Shown one piece after another: positions 61,701-64,000 of a stretch of 64,000 bases of DNA. A model generated the notes under the pieces. It worked only from the letters and a program-made list of their open reading frames with translations. It ran no database searches and was not told the origin of the DNA. This DNA is from Takifugu bimaculatus. Lineage: Eukaryota; Chordata; Actinopteri; Tetraodontiformes; Tetraodontidae. Each line of letters opens with the position of its first letter. Position 1 is the stretch's first letter. Location: positions 7,075,851 to 7,139,850 of the forward strand of contig CP034985.2 in the NCBI GenBank assembly GCA_004026145.2, read 5' to 3'. The position numbers and the translations under genes were made by a program.

Positions 61701-64000
61701 AATATTCAGTGTCTTTGTGCACATATATATGTTGCGTGTGTGTTCCTCTCTGTGTGTGCACTTGAATGGGATCCAGGTCCGGGGAGCATGTTCCTCTGCG
61801 GGGTGCCATGACGTCATCCTCCCACCTCTGCACTGTTTTCACGCCAGCTTGAGTCACATAACTGTGGAACATCTCAAGCGAGTGTGTGTCTGTGTGTCCA
61901 GTGCAAAGGGGGAGGGGCTTGGAAGTGCGTCCAGGCCTCTACTTCCTGTGAGTCCTGATTGTGTTTCAGTAGGATTTCAAAGGGCAATGGTGACAGACAA
62001 CACTGGCGTTAAACCCCCTGAGGAACCACCTCACAACCCCACACACAGAAATGCAGAACAGTCTCTGCTGCTCTCAAACAGTCTTAGAAACAGAGATGGA
62101 TGGATGGAGCTTGCATGAGAATACAGACTGATTCCTAGTGTGCGTGATGGGACAGGCCTGTCCTTGTAGCCAAAGTCAAGAGAAACCTCTTTCGAGATGC
62201 AACGACAGATTTCACAGCCTCTTACAAAAAGTCTGACTTCACAGGAAGTAAAAATATGCACACATGCATTATATATTCACACTGAGTGTCTTTAACTGAC
62301 TGTCTGCTTCAGGTATAGGTTTAAAGTTACACCCATTAAACCCGCGCAGGATAAAAGCACTATAAAACAACGGTTGTGTGAGCACCTCACAAAAACTGAG
62401 AAGTGAACGATTAACTCACAAGCTAAAAGCATAAAAAGGAATACAACCAGGTTTTTTTTAGCTTTATTTGTTTTAACTAACTAGCATTCAACTTGGAGAT
62501 GTCTTAAAGCCTTGTTCAAATAAAGCTGATTGCGTGGGGGGATGTGCAAAAGTGTTTCAGTTGCCTGTCCCTGCTGCTTCAAATCACGTAGGTCTGTTCC
62601 ATATGTCAAAGCCCACACTCAGCAGCACAATACGAACATCTGTTGTTTTTCCATTCATTTGAAGCTTCCAATGAATCAAAAACTAGACTTTTAATGGCAT
62701 TTATTACAAATAAGCAAAAAAAAAAAAAAAAAAACCCACAAAAGCAACAGACAAAAATACTAAGAAGAATTATAAACAGCAAAAATGCTTTGCAAAGTGG
62801 AGGCTGTTCATAATCACCATTTTGCCATTTTAGCTTTTTGAGGTGCTTGGTGAGACATTTGAAACCCAGCTTGAACATTTACAGCATATTATTTATATAT
62901 TTCTCTGCTTCTCATCTGGTCTCAAGTTGCATGAGTGTCACATTTTCATGAGATGTTCACGCTAACGATTGCAGTTAGCTTTGATCAACTCTTCTCACAT
63001 CTAATTTTCCATCTGCTTTACCTGCACGTGAACGTTCTTTCCTTGAGAAATTTGGACAAAATCTCTGAGTCTCTGCAAGAAAGTGAAGCTCTCTTCCTGT
63101 CAATCACTCACCCGTGTGAATAATTTAGTTTACTCTAACAATGACAACGTGCAACCAAGCACTAATTGCGCGCACACGCACTCCAATCAAGACACAGCAG
63201 AACCCACTTACAGAAAACAAGTGCATCAGATTCTGTGTACTCCCTGTCTCCCCTCGGTGGGGGCAGACAAAAGAGACAGTGTATGTGAACTGTTGTCTTT
63301 CTTCATGTCAATCTCTATTAGCGCAGGAGCTCTGTTTGAGTGGAACTTTGTGAATGGGGCCCATTCTTTTCAGTCCTGCACCTCCAGAAGCAACAGAGCC
63401 AGGAATGCTAGCGCTGGGTTAGCATGTAGCCAATGGAAGGACTTTTTGACATTTTAATGCAACTCCGACAGAAAGAATTAATCATATATTGCTGTGCTGA
63501 ATGAGATGACATGCAAATCATACATATCCAGAAGATCTGGCCACATTAAAATGTCATATTGTTACCAGAAAAACATTTAAGATGTTTAGGTGAAGTATTT
63601 GTGTGAGAAACCTCTAAAGATAAAGCTTTTGACATCAACGCTCCAGCGGCAAAAACAATAAGAATACAGATTGTTCTGCTTCAAAGTCATGAATATAAAA
63701 TATTTCAGCAGTTCAGCAAAAAAAAAAAAAGCAGCAAAACAGATTTTTTTTAGGGTAAATCTCATCATTCCAATGAAAATTAGTTCAGTGTTCATGTTGT
63801 CACTATTTTCTGCCCACTCATTGAAACAACATTAAAGTTTTTCAGCCGTTTTCTGTGGATGATGCTTTAATCCGCACTGAATATCACTGTGGCTAACCAA
63901 ATTAGACTTCTCTGGCTAATCCTGGGGGAGCAGTTTTTCACCAGAGTACAATATAAACCACCCACACAAATATCCTCCCCTTGACAGAATGGGGTGGGTA
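58800..64000. other. Right-hand intergenic region
   Basis: No gene recognised on either strand. Features are an A run near 62720, a GC box (gggggcgg, 61434-61441) and a perfect CRE (TGACGTCA, 61809-61816). Confidence 0.5.

Noticed and set aside
61717..62118. 133-codon plus-strand frame
   Set aside because: Low-complexity TG-rich start and no recognisable motif; probably chance.
1..64000. CRISPR array, prokaryotic operon, or viral insertion
   Set aside because: Every supported gene is a spliced vertebrate gene; no spaced repeat array or viral gene was seen.

Overview
This is vertebrate nuclear DNA, most likely from a teleost with a compact genome (pufferfish-like). The genes have many short coding exons, GT-AG introns that are mostly 80 bp to 1.5 kb, and short intergenic gaps. 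I reconstructed six protein-coding genes and one tRNA by reading exon phases and family motifs. Gene names rest on recognised protein motifs; the species is an inference.

Layout, left to right. 3532-19554 (-): rngtt, mRNA capping enzyme, first ten coding exons, 3' part beyond the left edge. 20279-25416 (-): a class I cytokine receptor of the gp130 / G-CSFR / IL-12R-beta-2 type with signal peptide, Ig domain, WSGWS module, three further FNIII domains, one membrane helix and a Box 1 tail. 27257-29919 (+): srsf5, an SR splicing factor. 31598-31671 (-): tRNA-Thr(AGT). 35281-40390 (+): max, the MYC partner bHLH-zipper protein. 42178-49243 (-): fntb, farnesyltransferase beta subunit, convergent with max. 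50328-57610 (+): rab15, head to head with fntb. The order max / fntb (convergent) / rab15 (divergent from fntb) matches what I know of human 14q23. From 58.8 kb to the end I see no gene I can support.

The genes are mainly housekeeping (capping, splicing, prenylation) plus a signalling receptor, a transcription factor and a small GTPase; they are not an operon-like pathway. Three things stand out. First, four single extra bases break otherwise clear reading frames, all in minus-strand genes: one each in rngtt exon 8 and receptor exon 13, two in fntb exon 11. Removing one base each restores family motifs and exon phase, so assembly errors are the first explanation. Second, the max upstream region has a dense motif set: three ZNF143/SBS-like sites, a 14-bp NRF1 palindrome and a CACGTG E-box. 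Third, fntb exon 4 is tightly flanked by GU and CA repeats that could pair in the pre-mRNA. I found no CRISPR array, prokaryotic system or viral insertion, and no clearly new molecular system.
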